Of a DNA stretch of 64,000 nt, positions 11,363 to 19,711 are shown piece after piece. Position numbers and translations under genes: made by a program. The DNA comes from Pseudonocardia broussonetiae (GTDB lineage: Bacteria > Actinomycetota > Actinomycetes > Mycobacteriales > Pseudonocardiaceae). Positions within the stretch are counted from its first letter, which is position 1; each line of letters starts with the position of its first letter. Under the pieces are notes generated by a model. That model was not told the origin of the DNA, did not search any database, and saw only the letters and a list, made by a program, of their open reading frames with translations. The DNA lies in NCBI RefSeq assembly GCF_013155125.1, contig NZ_CP053564.1, forward strand, positions 379,501 to 443,500. The letters run 5' to 3'.

Positions 11363-12775
11363 ATGAGCATCGACTACAGCGAGAAGATCCCCAACAACGT
11401 CGACCTCGCCGGCGACCGCAAGCTCCAGCGCGCCCTGGAGAGCTGGCAGCCCAACTTCATCAACTGGTGGAAGACCATGGGCCCGGCCGTCCCCACCGAG
11501 GACGTCTACCTGCGCACCGCCGTCGACGTCGGCCGCGAGGGCTGGGCCCAGTTCGGCCACGTCGCCATGGAGGAGTACCGCTGGGGGGTCTTCCTCTCCG
11601 AGCACAACGCCGACCGCAAGATCGCCTTCGGCGAGCAGAAGGGCCAGCCCGTCTGGCAGCAGGTCCCCGGCGAGTTCCGCGCCGAGCTGCAGCGCCTCAT
11701 CGTCATCCAGGGCGACACCGAACCCGCCTCGGTCGAGCAGCAGCGCCGCCTGGGCGAGACCGCCCCCTCCCTCTACGACCTGCGCAACCTCTTCCAGGTC
11801 AACGTCGAGGAGGGCCGCCACCTCTGGGCGATGGTCTACCTGCTGCACGCCTACTTCGGGCGCAACGGCCGCGAGGAGGCCGAGGCGCTGCTGCAGCGCA
11901 ACTCCGGCGACCTCGACAGCCCCCGCATCCTCGGGGCGTTCAACGAGGAGACCCCGGACTGGCTGTCGTTCTTCATGTTCACCTACTTCACCGACCGCGA
12001 CGGCAAGTACCAGCTCGGCACGCTCAAGGAGTCCGCGTTCGACCCCCTGAGCCGCACCTGCGAGTTCATGCTCAAGGAGGAGGCCCACCACATGTTCGTG
12101 GGCACCACCGGCATCGACCGCGTCGTCACCCGCACCGCCGAGCTCATGCGCGAGCACGACACCGACGACATCGCCCCGCACGGCGGCATCCCGCTCGACG
12201 TCATCCAGAAGTACGTCAACTTCCACTACTCGGTCAGCCTCGACCTCTTCGGGTCGGAGAAGTCGACCAACGCCGCCAACTACTTCACCGCCGGGCTCAA
12301 GGGCCGCTGGCAGGAGGAGCGCCGCAAGGACGACCACGTCCTCACCGAGGACGCCGCGCACGTCGACCTCGTCCGCGACGGCGTCGTCACCACCGAGGAG
12401 GTCTCCGCCCTCGTCGCGCTCAACCACGACCTGCGCAATGAGTACGTCCAGGACTGCGCCACCGGCATGAAGCGCTGGAACCGCGTGCTGGAGAAGGCCG
12501 GCCTCGACCACCGCCTGTCCCTGCCCCACGTCGGCTTCAACCGCGAGGTCGGCCTGTTCTCCGGGCACCACGTCACCCCCAAGGGCGACGTCGTCGGGCC
12601 GGACGTGTGGGAGGCCAGCAAGGACCGCTGGCTGCCCACGGAGGCCGACAAGGTGCACGTCCAGTCGCTGATGCGCCCGGTCTACGAGCCCGGCAAGATC
12701 GCCGGCTGGATCGCGCCGCCGACCAACGGCATCAACGACAAGCCGTTCGAGTACGAGTACGTGCACTTCGCCTGA
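11363..12775 (+). CDS. boxB: Benzoyl-CoA 2,3-epoxidase, oxygenase component BoxB
   Basis: Di-iron oxygenase subunit of 470 residues that converts benzoyl-CoA to its 2,3-epoxide using O2 and electrons from the reductase BoxA. Candidate iron ligands are E120, E150 and H153 (VNVEEGRHLW) and E240, H243 (LKEEAHHMF), the pattern of BoxB-type class I di-iron proteins. The length equals characterised BoxB (about 473). It starts one base after the boxC stop and is followed by a strong terminator. No boxA reductase or boxD dehydrogenase is present on either side, so the electron donor and the next enzyme must be encoded elsewhere. Confidence 0.94.
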   Translation: MSIDYSEKIPNNVDLAGDRKLQRALESWQPNFINWWKTMGPAVPTEDVYLRTAVDVGREGWAQFGHVAMEEYRWGVFLSEHNADRKIAFGEQKGQPVWQQVPGEFRAELQRLIVIQGDTEPASVEQQRRLGETAPSLYDLRNLFQVNVEEGRHLWAMVYLLHAYFGRNGREEAEALLQRNSGDLDSPRILGAFNEETPDWLSFFMFTYFTDRDGKYQLGTLKESAFDPLSRTCEFMLKEEAHHMFVGTTGIDRVVTRTAELMREHDTDDIAPHGGIPLDVIQKYVNFHYSVSLDLFGSEKSTNAANYFTAGLKGRWQEERRKDDHVLTEDAAHVDLVRDGVVTTEEVSALVALNHDLRNEYVQDCATGMKRWNRVLEKAGLDHRLSLPHVGFNREVGLFSGHHVTPKGDVVGPDVWEASKDRWLPTEADKVHVQSLMRPVYEPGKIAGWIAPPTNGINDKPFEYEYVHFA

Positions 12776-12813
12776 CCCGCACCACGCTCCACGCTCCACG
12801 GCACCACGCTCCG

Positions 12814-12862
12814 CGCGAACGGCCCGCTCGCCCGACCTGGTTGGGCGAGCGGGCCGTTCGCG
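12814..12862. terminator. Strong bidirectional terminator after boxB
   Basis: A perfect 20-bp stem (12814-12833 with 12843-12862) and a 9-nt loop, placed between the convergent boxB and peptidase genes. Confidence 0.85.
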
Positions 12863-12876
12863 TGGGTGCCCCTGGC

Positions 12877-14409
12877 TCAGGAGGCGGCCGCGGCCGGGGC
12901 CGGCGGCTCGGGCTGGGGCAGCGGGTCGCACTGCACGTCCGACCGGCCGCTCCCGGGCTGGCGCGCCGGCAGGGCACCGGTGGCCAGGTAGTCGGCGACG
13001 ATCGTGTCGGTGCACGCGACGCCCGACATCGAGGCCGAGTGCGTGAAGCCGCCGACGCCCTCGACGAGCACCGCGTTCGGGAAGAGCTCGCGGGCGTGGA
13101 GCGCGCCGCCGAAGGGCGTGGCGCCGTCGAAGGTCTCGCTGAGCAGCAGCGCGCTGGTCACACCGCTGCCGTCGACCTCCACGGGCGTGCCCGCCCGCGC
13201 CGGCCAGAACGTGCAGGGGCCGTTGAACCAGGCGTTGGCCCAGGTCTCGAACGGGGCCACCGCGTCGACGCGGGTGTTGTCGGCGCGCACCTGGTCGTAG
13301 TCCGGCCACGGCAGGTCGGTGCACTGCACGGCGAGGTAGATCGCGTAGCCGTTGTCGTCCGGGGCGGCCGGGTCGAAGCCGTAGGCCTCCTCGAGCGCCG
13401 CCACGTCGCCGTTCCTCACGTAGGCGGAGAAGGCCTGCGCGATGCCGGGGTAGGCGAGGACGTTGTAGCCGGCGCTGAGGAACAGGTCGTTCCACTCCGC
13501 CGGCCCGATGCCGCCCGCGGGCGCCGCCCGGAGGTCGTCCTGCACGGAGTAGTAGAGCGCCTCGACCTCGTCGCCGGACGTGCCCAGGCCGTAGACCGCG
13601 TCGTTCTTCGCGATCCAGTCGAAGAACGCGCCGATGTTGCGCTCGAACGCGACGTCCTGGTTGAGGTTGGCCTGGTACCAGATGTTGCGGACGTCGACGA
13701 CGCCGTCCATCACCAGGCGCCGGACCCGCTCGGGGTACAGCGTGGCGTACACCTGGCCCAGGTAGGTGCCGTAGGAGAAGCCGTAGTAGTTGATCTGCTC
13801 CTGGCCCAGGGCGGCGCGCAGGACGTCCATGTCGCGGACGGTGTCGATGCTCTTCAGGTGGTCGAGCAGCTCGCCGCCGTTGGTCGCGCACGCCTCGGCG
13901 TAGGACCGCGACCGGTCGAGCCAGGCCTGCTCGGTGCCTGCCTCGGGCCGGTAGTCGGGCCGGTTGAACCCGCTGTACTCGGGGATGCAGCTCAGCGCGG
14001 GGCGGCTGGAGCCGACGCCGCGCGGGTCGAACCCGATCCAGTCGTAGGCCGCACCGGCCCCGTTCGGCACGCCGCCGCCGAGCAGCGCGAGCGACAGGCC
14101 CGAACCGCCCGGACCGCCGGGGTTGACGAGCATGACGCCCTGCGACTCCGGCGTCGTGTGGACGACGCGCGAGACCGCGATCTCGATGGTCGGGCCGGCC
14201 GGGTCGTCGTGGTCGAGCGGGACCGCGACGAACCCGCACTCGGCCCCCGCCGACACGAGCGCCGAGGCCTCGCACGGCCCCCACACCACCGGTGCGGGCA
14301 CGAACCCGGGCGGAGGTTGCGGCGCCGGGGAGGCCTGCGCCAGCGGCGCCACCAGCACCCCCGCGGCCAGCAGCCCGGCCGTCAGCACGGCCGTCACGGA
14401 TCTGCGCAC
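12877..14409 (-). CDS. Exported alpha/beta hydrolase, tripeptidyl aminopeptidase (TAP) family
   Basis: A 510-residue secreted serine hydrolase of the TAP/SlpD type, likely releasing short peptides from N-termini outside the cell. A signal peptide is evident (MRRSVTAVLTAGLLAAGVLV, AxA-like cleavage near residue 26). The oxyanion segment is VNPGGPGGSGLS, the nucleophile Ser lies in GFSYGTYLG, Asp in SETFDGATPF and His in GGFTHSASM. Paired cysteines in the mature part (CEAS...C, CTDLPW, GPCTFW) fit an exported protein. The C-terminus ends in a Pro/Ala-rich stretch. Convergent with boxB and unrelated to it in function. Confidence 0.88.
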   Translation of the reverse strand: MRRSVTAVLTAGLLAAGVLVAPLAQASPAPQPPPGFVPAPVVWGPCEASALVSAGAECGFVAVPLDHDDPAGPTIEIAVSRVVHTTPESQGVMLVNPGGPGGSGLSLALLGGGVPNGAGAAYDWIGFDPRGVGSSRPALSCIPEYSGFNRPDYRPEAGTEQAWLDRSRSYAEACATNGGELLDHLKSIDTVRDMDVLRAALGQEQINYYGFSYGTYLGQVYATLYPERVRRLVMDGVVDVRNIWYQANLNQDVAFERNIGAFFDWIAKNDAVYGLGTSGDEVEALYYSVQDDLRAAPAGGIGPAEWNDLFLSAGYNVLAYPGIAQAFSAYVRNGDVAALEEAYGFDPAAPDDNGYAIYLAVQCTDLPWPDYDQVRADNTRVDAVAPFETWANAWFNGPCTFWPARAGTPVEVDGSGVTSALLLSETFDGATPFGGALHARELFPNAVLVEGVGGFTHSASMSGVACTDTIVADYLATGALPARQPGSGRSDVQCDPLPQPEPPAPAAAAS

Positions 14410-14533
14410 GTTCCCCCCGATCTCCTCACCGGGCGTGACCGCACGACTGCGCGCACCCCGACGGTCAGGAGCCTGTCACCTGATCCGCGCGAGAGCCACC
14501 ACCAACTCGGACAGCCGCCCGGACGGTCCGGGT

Positions 14534-15538
14534 TCAGGACCCGAACGTGTCGATCGCGGCGTCGAGGCGCTCGCCGATCTCGCCGTCGGACAGGCCGTAG
14601 CTGGGGATGTAGCAGAGCAGGCGGTCGTAGAGCCCGTGGAAGCCGGGCATCCGGTCACGGACCTCGTCGGGCGTGCCGGCGACGGCCATCCGGTCGAGCA
14701 TCGCCGGGCTGACGGCGGCGATCATCCCGTCGTGGTCGCGGGCCTTCCACGCGTCGCGGATGGCGGCGACCTCGGCGGTGAACCCCTCCAGCTCGACGAG
14801 CGGCGCGTAGGTCCGCACGACGGTGTAGAAGGCGATCTGGCCGGCGGCGTCGCGGCGGGCGCGGTCGCCGTCCTCGGCCACGCTGGTGATCACGTAGCCG
14901 GCCACCGGGACGTCGGCGGGGCGGCCGGTGCGCGCGGCCCCGGCGGCGAGCGCGGGCCGCACGACCTCCTCGACGTAGCGGCGGGTGAAGATCGGGTGCC
15001 CGACCAGCCCGTCGGCGACGGCGCCCGCGGCCTGCACCATCCGCGCGTTGAAGCCGGCGAGGTACACGGGCAGCGGCGGGCGGGGCGTCATCGCGGCGGT
15101 GGGGTGCAGCGCCATCCGGTAGAAGCGGCCCTCGTGCTGCACGCCGGCGGCGTCCATCGTCCAGATCCGGCGCAGCAGGGGCACGAGCTCCTCCATGCGC
15201 GGGGCGGGCGAGGCCCCGTCGACGCCGTGCCAGTCGCGCTGCATGGTGCGGGTGCCGGTGCCCAGGCCCAGGACGAGCCGGTCGCCGGACAGCTCGGCGA
15301 GGTCACGGGCCTCGGCGGCGAGGACGAGCGGGCTGCGGCCCACGGCGTAGGCGATGCCCGACGCCACCGTGATCCGCGAGGTGCGCAGCGCCATCGCGGC
15401 GAGCGAGACGGTGGCCGAGCGGTCGTAGAACTCGGTGGTCCAGACCGACTCGAAGCCGCGCTCCTCGGCCCGCACCGCGGCGTTCACCGCCGTCGTCAGC
15501 GTGCCGCCGTGGACCGCCACACCCATCCGCTCCGTCAT
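14534..15538 (-). CDS. F420-dependent LLM-class oxidoreductase
   Basis: A 334-residue luciferase-like TIM-barrel protein. The start MTERMGVAVHGG, the WTTEFYDR strand, the segment GDRLVLGLGTGTRTMQRDWHGV and the PVYLAGFNARMVQAAG segment are typical of actinobacterial LLM F420 oxidoreductases such as Mer-like enzymes. Substrate unknown. The ATG lacks a ribosome site; TAGGGT on the minus strand (15550-15545) ends 6 nt before it, so the mRNA is probably leaderless. It is divergent from the HNH gene. Confidence 0.83.
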   Translation of the reverse strand: MTERMGVAVHGGTLTTAVNAAVRAEERGFESVWTTEFYDRSATVSLAAMALRTSRITVASGIAYAVGRSPLVLAAEARDLAELSGDRLVLGLGTGTRTMQRDWHGVDGASPAPRMEELVPLLRRIWTMDAAGVQHEGRFYRMALHPTAAMTPRPPLPVYLAGFNARMVQAAGAVADGLVGHPIFTRRYVEEVVRPALAAGAARTGRPADVPVAGYVITSVAEDGDRARRDAAGQIAFYTVVRTYAPLVELEGFTAEVAAIRDAWKARDHDGMIAAVSPAMLDRMAVAGTPDEVRDRMPGFHGLYDRLLCYIPSYGLSDGEIGERLDAAIDTFGS

Positions 15539-15544
15539 GCCCCG

Positions 15545-15550
15545 ACCCTA
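15545..15550 (-). promoter_or_regulatory. Probable -10 box of a leaderless promoter
   Basis: TAGGGT on the minus strand, 6 nt before the LLM oxidoreductase ATG, in the same layout as for the PIG-L gene. Confidence 0.45.
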
Positions 15551-15587
15551 GAGCGGGCGGGCGCCGGGCGTCGCACACTGGGAGGCG

Positions 15588-15953
15588 ATGACCGACCAGC
15601 CCGACCGCGCCACCCGGCTGCGCGAGGCGATCGACCGCGACGGCGACCGCTGCGTGTGGTGCCGCCGCCGCTGCACCGGACTGGTGCGCCCGACCACCGA
15701 GCACCTGGTGCCGCGGGTCAAGGGTGGCCCGTCGTGGCGCGAGAACGAGGTGGTCGCGTGCTCGCGGTGCAACCGCCAGCGCGGGCACGCCGCCCCGGCC
15801 GACTGGATCGCCGAGTGCGAGCGCCGCGGGTGGTCGCCCGACGTCGCCGGGGTCGTCCGGTCGCTGCGTGCGCTCGACCGCGCCATCACGGTGCGGGGTG
15901 GGCAGCGGCGCGCCCGGCCCTACCTCGCGGCGCAGCTGCGCCGCCTCACTTGA
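15588..15953 (+). CDS. HNH endonuclease-like protein
   Basis: A 121-residue protein with a Zn-binding CVWC pair (about 23-26), the HNH core TTEHLVPRVKGG and a second Cys pair CSRCNRQRG. The core residues His, Asn (RENEVV) and Cys spacing fit the HNH fold. The C-terminal half is basic and of unknown role. No terminase, integrase or restriction partner is near, so this is a solitary genomic HNH protein of the kind common in actinobacteria. ATG with GGGAGG upstream; a CACACT box lies 8 nt before the start. Confidence 0.78.
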   Translation: MTDQPDRATRLREAIDRDGDRCVWCRRRCTGLVRPTTEHLVPRVKGGPSWRENEVVACSRCNRQRGHAAPADWIAECERRGWSPDVAGVVRSLRALDRAITVRGGQRRARPYLAAQLRRLT

Positions 15954-15986
15954 CCGACCGCCACCCGGCCGACAGCATCCGCGGAC

Positions 15987-17120
15987 ATGGACCTCCTGCC
16001 CGGCGTGCGCTCCGCGACCACCGAGACCGACCGCATCCGGATGCACCACCTGGAGTCGGGGCCCGCCGACGGCCCGGTCGTCGTGATGGTGCACGGCAAC
16101 CTCTCCACCTCCCGCTTCTACGAGCACCTGATGCCCGCGCTGCCCGAGTACCGGGTGATCGCGCCGGACATGCGCGGGTTCGGCCGGTCCGAGCCCGCCC
16201 CGATCGACGCCACACGCGGCCTCGACGACTGGGCCGACGACCTCGACGCCCTGCTGCGCGCGCTCGGCGTCGACGCGCCGGTGCACCTGGTCGGGTGGTC
16301 CACCGCGGGCGCGGCGATCGCCCGCTTCGCGATGGCGCGCCCGGTGGCGTCGCTGACGTTCATCGGCCCGGTGTCCCCGCACGGCTACGGCGGCACGTTC
16401 GCCGACGGCACCCCCTGCTTCCCCGACGCCGCGGGCTCGGGCGGCGGCGGCGCCAACCCCGAGCTCGTGGAGCGGCTGCGCGCGGGCGACCGCAGCGCCG
16501 ACAGCCCGCTCTCGCCCCGCAGCGTCATGCGCTCGCTGTACTGGGCGCCCACGCACACCGAGCCGCGCGAGGACCTCCTCGTCGACGAGGTGCTGCTGAC
16601 GCTGATCGGCGACGACGGCTACCCGGGCGGCTCCACGCCGTCGGAGAACTGGCCGGGCGTCGCGCCCGGCACCACCGGGATCCTCAACGCGCTGTCGCCG
16701 AAGTACTGCGACTGGACCGGACTGGCCGACATCGCGGAGAAGCCGCCGGTGCTGTGGACGCACGGCATGGGCGACCTCGTGGTCGCCGACGGCTCGATGC
16801 TGGAGTTCGGCGCGCTCGGCGCGGGCGGGGTCGTGCCGGGCTGGCCGGGGGCGGACGTCTACCCGCCGCAGCCGATGGTCAGCCAGATCCGCGCGCTGCT
16901 GCAGCGCTACGCCGCGGCAGGCGGCGCCGTCACGACCGAGATGTTCGAGGCGTCCGGCCACGGCCCGCACATCGACGCGGCGGAGCGCTGGCTGGAGGTC
17001 TTCCGGACCTTCCTCACGACGACGGGCTCCGCAACGACGGGCTCCGCGACGACGGGCTCCGCGACGACGGGCTCCGCGACGACGGGCTCCGCGACGACGG
17101 GCTCTGCGACGAACGGGTGA
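15987..17120 (+). CDS. Alpha/beta hydrolase with a pentapeptide-repeat tail
   Basis: A 377-residue alpha/beta hydrolase. Residues 1-340 carry the oxyanion HGN segment (VMVHGNLSTS), the nucleophile in VGWSTAGAA, an Asp in GMGDLVVADGS and the His in SGHGPHID. The family includes haloalkane dehalogenase- and esterase-like enzymes, but I cannot name the substrate. The last 30 or so residues are near-perfect TTGSA repeats encoded by six 15-bp units (17019-17108); the expansion stays in frame and ends just before the stop. The tail is probably disordered and dispensable. No signal peptide is seen. Confidence 0.8.
   Translation: MDLLPGVRSATTETDRIRMHHLESGPADGPVVVMVHGNLSTSRFYEHLMPALPEYRVIAPDMRGFGRSEPAPIDATRGLDDWADDLDALLRALGVDAPVHLVGWSTAGAAIARFAMARPVASLTFIGPVSPHGYGGTFADGTPCFPDAAGSGGGGANPELVERLRAGDRSADSPLSPRSVMRSLYWAPTHTEPREDLLVDEVLLTLIGDDGYPGGSTPSENWPGVAPGTTGILNALSPKYCDWTGLADIAEKPPVLWTHGMGDLVVADGSMLEFGALGAGGVVPGWPGADVYPPQPMVSQIRALLQRYAAAGGAVTTEMFEASGHGPHIDAAERWLEVFRTFLTTTGSATTGSATTGSATTGSATTGSATTGSATNG
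17019..17108 (+). repeat. Six tandem 15-bp units inside a coding tail
   Basis: The unit ACGACGGGCTCCGCG is repeated six times with single changes in the first and last copies. It encodes TTGSA repeats. The copy number is likely to vary among strains by slippage; each gain or loss keeps the frame. Confidence 0.9.
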
Positions 17121-17160
17121 CGTTCCGACGGAACCCGCGCCCGGGGGACGACGAGGGGAC

Positions 17161-17676
17161 GTGAACCGCGAGCAGATCCGCCCCGACCCGGGCCCGGCGC
17201 TGCTCGCGCTGTACGACGACGCGCTGCCGCAGGTGTACGGCTACCTGCTCGCGCGCTGCGGGCGCCGCGCGCTCGCGGAGGACCTCACGGCCGAGACGTT
17301 CCTGGCCGCGGTCACCGCGTGCCGCCGGCACCCGCCGCCGCCCCTGAGCGTGGGGTGGCTGGTCGGCGTCGCGCGGCACAAGCTCGTGGACCACTGGCGG
17401 TCCGTCGAGCGGGAGGAGCGCGGGCTGCGCGCCGTCGACGAGGTCACCGAGGACGTCGAGGACCCGTGGGAGGGGCACGTGGACGCCGTGGTCGCCCGCG
17501 AGGTGCTCGACGCCCAGACGGCGCTGCACCGGGCCGCCCTGACGCTGCGCTACCTCGACGGCCTGCCCGTCGCCGACGTGGCCCGCACGCTGGGCCGCAC
17601 CGTGCACGCCACCGAGTCGCTGCTGGCGCGGGCCCGCGCCGCGTTCCGCCGCGGCTACGAGGGAGGTGCGCGATGA
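17161..17676 (+). CDS. ECF-type RNA polymerase sigma factor
   Basis: A 171-residue sigma70-family protein. Region 2 reads LLARCGRRALAEDLTAETFLAAV and WLVGVARHKLVDHWR. Region 4 is LTLRYLDGLPVADVARTLGRTVHATESLLARAR, a helix-turn-helix. The GTG start follows GAGGGGAC. Its stop overlaps the ATG of the next gene (ATGA), so the two are translationally coupled. ECF genes of this sort usually sit beside their anti-sigma factor; here the second gene has a short N-terminal segment resembling such a partner, followed by VOC domains. Confidence 0.88.
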   Translation: MNREQIRPDPGPALLALYDDALPQVYGYLLARCGRRALAEDLTAETFLAAVTACRRHPPPPLSVGWLVGVARHKLVDHWRSVEREERGLRAVDEVTEDVEDPWEGHVDAVVAREVLDAQTALHRAALTLRYLDGLPVADVARTLGRTVHATESLLARARAAFRRGYEGGAR

Positions 17677-18851
17677 CCGACCCGCTCGACGCCCTGCGCG
17701 CCGCCGCCGTTCCCGTCGATCCCGACCCCGCGTTCGCCCGTGCCCTGCGCGCCCGCCTGGAGCGCGCCCTGCTCTCACCCGTGGAGGACACCGTGACCAC
17801 CGTTCTCAGCGCCCCGTCCGGCGCCGCCCGCCTGCGCTCGCTCGCCCCCTACCTGGCCGTGACCGACGCCGCCGCGGCCCTGGACTTCTACGTCACCGCG
17901 TTCGGCGGGGTCCCCCGCGGCGAGCCGGTCGTGATGCCCGACGGGAGGGTCGGGCACGCGGAGGTGGCGCTGGGCGACAGCGTCCTCATGCTGGCCGAGG
18001 AGTTCCCCGAGCTGGGGCTGCTCGCGCCGGTCACCCGCGGCGGGGTGAGCCAGTCGCTGCGCCTGGAGGTCGCCGACCCCGACGCCGTCGTCGCGCGGGC
18101 CGTGGCGGCCGGCGGCGTGCTGGAGCGGGCCGTCGCCGACTTCCCGCACGGGCGCGGCGGCGTGGTGCTCGACCCGTCCGGGCACCGCTGGATGGTCTCG
18201 CGCGACGTGGCGCCCGCCCGGCCCGGCGACGTCGTGTACGCCTCGCTGTGGACCGCCGACGTCGAGCGCGCCGAGCGCTTCTACGCCGCCGTGGTCGGCG
18301 ACCTCGGACGCCTGCGGATCACCGCGGGCGACCCGTCGGCGGGGCTGTTCCTCTGCTACGCCGTCACCGACGTCGACGCCGCGACCGACGTCGTGCGCGC
18401 CGCGGGCGGCACCGCGCGGCCGCCGGAGGTCCGTGAGTACGGGCGCGTCGCGGACTGCGTCGACGACCAGGGCCTCGCGTTCGCCCTGCACGAGGGCGAG
18501 GCCCCGGCGGTGGCGCTGCCCGAGTACGCGGAGCTGCGGGTGCCCGACTCGGTCCGGGCCCGCGCGTTCTACGCCACCGTCCTGGGCTGGGGCTTCGCGC
18601 CCGGCGCGAACGGCGGGGACTACTGGAACGGCACTGTCGACGGCGAGCGCACCCGCCCCCGCACGGGCCTCGCCGGCGGGGCGGCGGTGCCGTCGGTCGT
18701 GCCGACGTTCCGGGTGCCCGACACCGAGGCGGCCCTCGCCGCGGTGCGGGCCGGGGGCGGGACGGCGCAGGAGACGGTGGAGGCGCGGTTCGGGCGGATG
18801 ACGGCGTGCGTCGACGACCAGGGCACCGCGTTCCGCCTGCTGCAGCCCTAG
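17673..18851 (+). CDS. Three-domain VOC (glyoxalase-like) protein coupled to the sigma factor
   Basis: A 392-residue protein. Residues 1-50 (MTDPLDALRAAAVPVDPDPA...ARLERALL) form a charged helix-rich stretch like those found before VOC domains in sigma-coupled proteins. Three vicinal-oxygen-chelate units follow: about 55-175 (LAPYLAVTDAAAALDFY...DPSGHRWMVS), 180-280 (YASLWTADVERAERFY...DDQGLAFALHE) and 285-390 (ELRVPDSVRARAFY...DDQGTAFRLLQ). Metal-binding His/Glu sites are visible only partly. The role may be drug or antibiotic binding or metal-dependent lyase activity. The start is the ATG that overlaps the sigma-factor stop. Confidence 0.78.
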   Translation: MTDPLDALRAAAVPVDPDPAFARALRARLERALLSPVEDTVTTVLSAPSGAARLRSLAPYLAVTDAAAALDFYVTAFGGVPRGEPVVMPDGRVGHAEVALGDSVLMLAEEFPELGLLAPVTRGGVSQSLRLEVADPDAVVARAVAAGGVLERAVADFPHGRGGVVLDPSGHRWMVSRDVAPARPGDVVYASLWTADVERAERFYAAVVGDLGRLRITAGDPSAGLFLCYAVTDVDAATDVVRAAGGTARPPEVREYGRVADCVDDQGLAFALHEGEAPAVALPEYAELRVPDSVRARAFYATVLGWGFAPGANGGDYWNGTVDGERTRPRTGLAGGAAVPSVVPTFRVPDTEAALAAVRAGGGTAQETVEARFGRMTACVDDQGTAFRLLQP

Positions 18852-18861
18852 CGGGCTGCCC

Positions 18862-18901
18862 GTGAGTGGATATCGGTGCCCCAGCACCGATATCCACTCA
18901 C
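18862..18901. terminator. Bidirectional terminator
   Basis: A perfect 18-bp stem (18862-18879 with 18884-18901) and a 4-nt loop between the convergent VOC and SDR genes. Confidence 0.82.
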
Positions 18902-18907
18902 GACCTC

Positions 18908-19612
18908 CTACCAGGGCACCACGCCGCTCCGGTCGTAGAACCCGCCGGTCGGGCCGTCCGGCGCCACCTGCGCCAGCTCGACGATCGCGTCGGTCCCCTC
19001 CTCGACCGTCTGGGGGCCGCTGTTGCCGTTGAGGTCGGTCGCCGTGTAGCCGGGGTCGACGGCGTTGACCCGGAAGCCGGGCAGCGCCTTCGCGTACTGC
19101 GTCGTCAGCATGTTCAGCGCCGACTTGGACGCCGTGTAGGGCAGGTTCACCAGCGTCGACTCGAAGCGCTCCGGGTCGGTCGTCACCGCGAGCGACCCCA
19201 GCCCGCTCGACACGTTCACGATCCGCGGTGCGGCCGAGCGCCGCAGCAGCGGCAGGAACGCCCGCGTCACGCGCACCGGGCCGAGCACGTTCGTCTCGAG
19301 CACCGCGCGCACGTCGTCGGCGGTGGCGTCGAGCGCCTCCACCGGCGCACCGGCGATGCCGGCGTTGTTGACCAGCACGTCGAGCCGGCCGAACCGCTGC
19401 TCGACGTCCTTCGCCGCGGCCTCGACCGACGCGCCGTCGGTGACGTCGATCGTCACCGCCTCCACGCCCAGCTCCGCCGCGGCCGCGGCCCCCTTCGCCG
19501 CGTCCCGCGCACCCACCAGCACCGTCCAGCCCAGCGCGGCGAGCCGCTGCGCGGCCGTGCGGCCGAGTCCCTTGTTCGCCCCGGTCACCAGGGCCACCGT
19601 CGTCTCCGTCAT
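18908..19612 (-). CDS. Short-chain dehydrogenase/reductase (SDR)
   Basis: A 234-residue classical SDR. The NADP-binding motif is TGANKGLG (10-17), followed by NNAGIAG, then the catalytic Ser in VNVSSGLG and the YTASKSA motif with Tyr and Lys. The C-terminal VDPGYTATDLNG is typical of carbonyl-reductase-like SDRs. The substrate is unknown. It lies head-to-head with an XRE regulator 100 bp away, an arrangement repeated at 36-39 kb, and is probably controlled by that regulator. Confidence 0.87.
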   Translation of the reverse strand: MTETTVALVTGANKGLGRTAAQRLAALGWTVLVGARDAAKGAAAAAELGVEAVTIDVTDGASVEAAAKDVEQRFGRLDVLVNNAGIAGAPVEALDATADDVRAVLETNVLGPVRVTRAFLPLLRRSAAPRIVNVSSGLGSLAVTTDPERFESTLVNLPYTASKSALNMLTTQYAKALPGFRVNAVDPGYTATDLNGNSGPQTVEEGTDAIVELAQVAPDGPTGGFYDRSGVVPW

Positions 19613-19653
19613 GCGGTCCACCGTGCGCCCGCCGACGGGGCCGGTGCCACCGC

Positions 19654-19667
19654 GCAGGCAGGGACGG
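19654..19667 (+). promoter_or_regulatory. Shared motif upstream of XRE regulator
   Basis: GCAGGCAGGGACGG lies in the divergent SDR/XRE region. A near-identical sequence, GCAGGCAGCCACGG (37826-37839), lies in the same position relative to the second XRE gene. It is a candidate binding site for these paralogous regulators. Confidence 0.4.
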
Positions 19668-19711
19668 TCGGTACCACCCTCGGACCGCGCGGGCGCGGCA
19701 TGCTGGGAGCC

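Noticed and set aside
15588..15953. HNH gene as part of a homing element or phage
   Set aside because: No intron, terminase, integrase or flanking repeats are visible and its codon use matches the neighbours.
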